A DNA stretch of 6,644 bases from Thiomicrospira sp. UBA5634 (GTDB taxonomy: Bacteria; Pseudomonadota; Gammaproteobacteria; Thiomicrospirales; Thiomicrospiraceae). A model generated the notes under the pieces. It saw only the letters and a program-made list of their open reading frames with translations. It ran no database searches and had not been told where the DNA came from. Of the stretch, positions 5,060 through 6,644 are shown in pieces. The translations under genes and the position numbers were made by a program. How positions within the stretch are numbered: the first letter of the stretch is position 1; each line of letters opens with the position of its first letter. The stretch lies in NCBI GenBank assembly GCA_002421475.1, contig DIJW01000032.1:1-6644 (forward strand). Reading direction: 5' to 3'.

Positions 5060-5650
5060 TTAATCAGCCAGACGTTGAAAGAACAGCCATTGTAACCCAA
5101 TGATGGTGCTGGCTACATTGAATTGTCCGGCTAATAATTGATGTTTTGCATCGGAAAATGCCAATTTGATTAACCGAATGTCTTCAACATCTTCGACCAA
5201 ACCGGAAAACTCGGGGATTAAGTCACTATTTATTTCTGCCGCATACAGATGCAAAATTTCATCACTTGCTCCGGGGCTCGGATAAAACTGACAGATATAG
5301 TCAAACGCTAGAACCTTGACCCCCGCCTCTTCAAGCGTTTCACGTTGACAAGCTTGAAGAGGTGTCTCACCTTCATCAATCATGCCGGCTACCGGCTCAA
5401 TTAACCAGGCCTGGTGGGGCTCATCAGCACCTAACGCACCGGCACGACATTGCTCAACCAACACCACTATTTCACGTTGTCGATCATACAACACTACAAC
5501 TACCGCTTGACCCCGACCAAACAGTTCACGCCGAATTATCGGTGACCAACCACCTTGAAATAACGTATGTTGAAAATCGACCAACGTAATCTTGAAAAAA
5601 CCATCATAAGCCGATGTTTTAGAATGAATAACGAGCTGTTTATCAGTCAT
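5060..5650 (-). CDS. nudF: ADP-ribose pyrophosphatase, Nudix family (NudF-like)
   Basis: This cytosolic 196-residue enzyme is predicted to hydrolyse ADP-ribose to AMP and ribose 5-phosphate, limiting free ADP-ribose. The Nudix box is intact at residues 89-111, running from GMIDEGE to RETLEEAGV, with Gly89, Glu95, Arg103, Glu104, Glu107, Glu108 and Gly110 matching Gx5Ex7REUxEExGU. Other NudF-like features are an early YDGFFKI, RRELFGRGQAVVVV, VVLVEQCRAGA, WLIEPVAGMI just before the box, FYPSPGASDE after it, and a C-terminal STIIGLQWL. E. coli NudF is about 209 residues. The start is ATG 5650, which overlaps the alr stop by 8 nt (ATGACTGA) and has AAGAG 7 nt upstream. Upstream in-frame codons to 5776 are only a shadow of alr. 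The overlap implies translational coupling with alr. A related Nudix sugar-nucleotide hydrolase is the main alternative. Confidence 0.93.
   Translation of the reverse strand: MTDKQLVIHSKTSAYDGFFKITLVDFQHTLFQGGWSPIIRRELFGRGQAVVVVLYDRQREIVVLVEQCRAGALGADEPHQAWLIEPVAGMIDEGETPLQACQRETLEEAGVKVLAFDYICQFYPSPGASDEILHLYAAEINSDLIPEFSGLVEDVEDIRLIKLAFSDAKHQLLAGQFNVASTIIGLQWLFFQRLAD
5404..5415. repeat. 12-bp palindrome ACCAGGCCTGGT, copy 3
   Basis: This exact copy of the core lies in nudF. Here the minus strand reads it in a different codon phase, encoding HQAWL, so the identity with the other copies does not come from a shared peptide. The right flank GG is shared with copy 1 and the left flank TTA with copy 2. 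Confidence 0.85.
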
Positions 5651-6644
5651 CTGATAACTCTTTAATAGGTACGCGCTGGGTAATACCACACAATAACTCG
5701 TAACCAATCGTACCGGCTGCCGCAGCGACTTCATCCACTGACAACTGTTCCCCCCACAATAAAACGGGATCACCAATATTAACGCTGTTGGCCATATCGG
5801 TTAAATCAATGGTGATCATATCCATTGAAACGCGTCCAACCAAAGCAGCCCGTTTCCCATTTACAAGCACCGGCGTACCTGATGGTGCATGACGTGGATA
5901 ACCATCGCCATAACCGGCTGCTGCAACACCCAATAGGGTTTTACGTTCAGCAGTCCAAGTTTGACCGTAACCTACACCTTCGCCGATATCAATCCACTTC
6001 AAGCTGATTAATCGTGTCGTAAAACTCAACGCTGCCCGAAAACGCTCACTATAAACCGGCAAAACCCCCGCGCCGTATAACAGAATACCGGGTCTAACCC
6101 AGTCAAAATGACTGGTAGGATATAATTGGATTGCTGCTGAATTAGCCAAACTTTTTACATAATTCAGGGTTGATGTGACCTGATTGAATTGTGCCAACTG
6201 ATATTGACTAAAATCCTCTGACTCATCCGCACTGGCAAAATGTGACATACAGTGAAATTGATGTTTCGGTTGACTGTGGCGAAGTCTCGTTAACGATTGC
6301 ATAAACTCGTCCGCGGAAAAGCCTAATCTATGCATACCAGAGTCAAGTTTGAGCCAGATATTTAACGGCGACGGAATATTAGAGTCCAACAACCAATTCA
6401 CTTGATGAACTGAATGCACCACCATATCGAGATGATGTTGTTCAACAAGTTTGATTTCATCCGCATTAAACACACCTTCCAGCAACAAAATCCGATGAAG
6501 AAAACCTTTTTGACGTAATAATAACGCCTCGTCAATCGAAGCGACCGCAAAACCATCAGCGGAAGCAAACTGACTCGCAACCCGTTCAACACCATGCCCG
6601 TAACCGTTCGCTTTAATCACCGCCCATATTTTACTCTGCGGCGC
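5643..6644 (-). CDS. alr: Alanine racemase, 5'-truncated by the window edge
   Basis: This PLP enzyme interconverts L- and D-alanine, supplying D-alanine for peptidoglycan. 333 residues are visible; the frame stays open to the window edge, and comparison with E. coli Alr (catalytic Lys34) suggests about 23 N-terminal residues lie outside. The PLP-binding lysine is visible residue 11 in WAVIKANGYGHG (codon 6614-6612). The second catalytic residue, Tyr245, is in AAGYGDGYPRH. Arg184 in WVRPGILLYG is the cofactor-ring arginine of the family. LKLDSGMHRLGF, GRVSMDMITIDLTD and a C-terminal GYELLCGITQRVP complete the fold signature. Nothing suggests inactivation. It heads the visible part of the minus-strand operon and overlaps nudF by 8 nt. 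Many Gammaproteobacteria carry alr beside dnaB, but that side lies outside the window. DadX, the catabolic paralogue, cannot be excluded by sequence alone; absence of a dadA neighbour here favours Alr. Confidence 0.96.
   Translation of the reverse strand, partial: APQSKIWAVIKANGYGHGVERVASQFASADGFAVASIDEALLLRQKGFLHRILLLEGVFNADEIKLVEQHHLDMVVHSVHQVNWLLDSNIPSPLNIWLKLDSGMHRLGFSADEFMQSLTRLRHSQPKHQFHCMSHFASADESEDFSQYQLAQFNQVTSTLNYVKSLANSAAIQLYPTSHFDWVRPGILLYGAGVLPVYSERFRAALSFTTRLISLKWIDIGEGVGYGQTWTAERKTLLGVAAAGYGDGYPRHAPSGTPVLVNGKRAALVGRVSMDMITIDLTDMANSVNIGDPVLLWGEQLSVDEVAAAAGTIGYELLCGITQRVPIKELSDD

Noticed and set aside
5362..5589. 75-codon open frame on the plus strand inside nudF
   Set aside because: It is the shadow of the conserved Nudix region; the His/Thr/Pro-rich peptide resembles no protein family.
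5651..5776. N-terminal extension of the Nudix frame up to 5776
   Set aside because: These codons are the end of alr read in another frame; ATG 5650 has a ribosome-binding site and gives the usual family length.
5825..6007. 60-codon open frame on the plus strand inside alr
   Set aside because: It is antisense to catalytic-domain codons of alr, with no start signal or recognisable domain.
6398..6595. 65-codon minus-strand frame overlapping alr in another phase
   Set aside because: It is an out-of-frame reading of the conserved alr region.
1..6644. CRISPR arrays, tRNA or rRNA genes, transposases, phage or toxin-antitoxin genes
   Set aside because: None was seen: there are no regularly spaced repeats, no cloverleaf-like segments and no matching protein motifs on either strand.

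Overview
The window looks like chromosomal DNA from a Gammaproteobacterium, probably aquatic or marine, with a moderately AT-leaning composition (estimated by eye, not computed). This rests on gammaproteobacterial-type families (NudF, NorM-like MATE, YchJ, a DamX-like SPOR protein, Alr). It also rests on a two-component pair resembling PdsR/PdsS of the 'proteobacterial dedicated sortase' system, which is known mainly from marine proteobacteria. There are no rRNA or tRNA genes, insertion sequences, CRISPR arrays or phage genes, so this is mostly ordinary chromosome.

Layout. (1) Positions 1-1612, plus strand: the 3' end of an OmpR-type response regulator, then a membrane histidine kinase, with an unusually long (95 nt) out-of-frame overlap. 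(2) 1617-2714, minus strand: a single-pass membrane protein with a C-terminal SPOR (peptidoglycan-binding) domain, converging on the kinase with only 4 nt between the stops. (3) 2715-2822: a short divergent promoter region and leader. (4) 2823-2969, plus strand: a very small single-pass membrane protein. (5) 2956-6644, minus strand: a compact five-gene operon transcribed alr (5' end outside the window), nudF, a two-TM protein of unknown function, a NorM-like MATE exporter and ychJ. Junctions range from an 8 nt overlap to a 14 nt gap.

How the genes fit together. The two-component pair senses an envelope signal and controls transcription; by family precedent its targets include a sortase and its substrate, neither of which is visible here. 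The SPOR protein probably acts at the septum or cell wall. Alr supplies D-alanine for peptidoglycan, NudF hydrolyses ADP-ribose, and the MATE protein exports cations or drugs. Why the last four genes share an operon with alr is not evident.

The most unexpected signal is at DNA level. The same perfect 12-bp palindrome, ACCAGGCCTGGT, occurs three times (1213, 4020, 5404) inside three unrelated genes. One copy is extended to a 16-bp perfect palindrome, and the copies are not all read in the same codon phase. No clearly new gene system is visible. The main items of interest are this palindrome family, the RR/HK overlap and the small membrane-protein gene.
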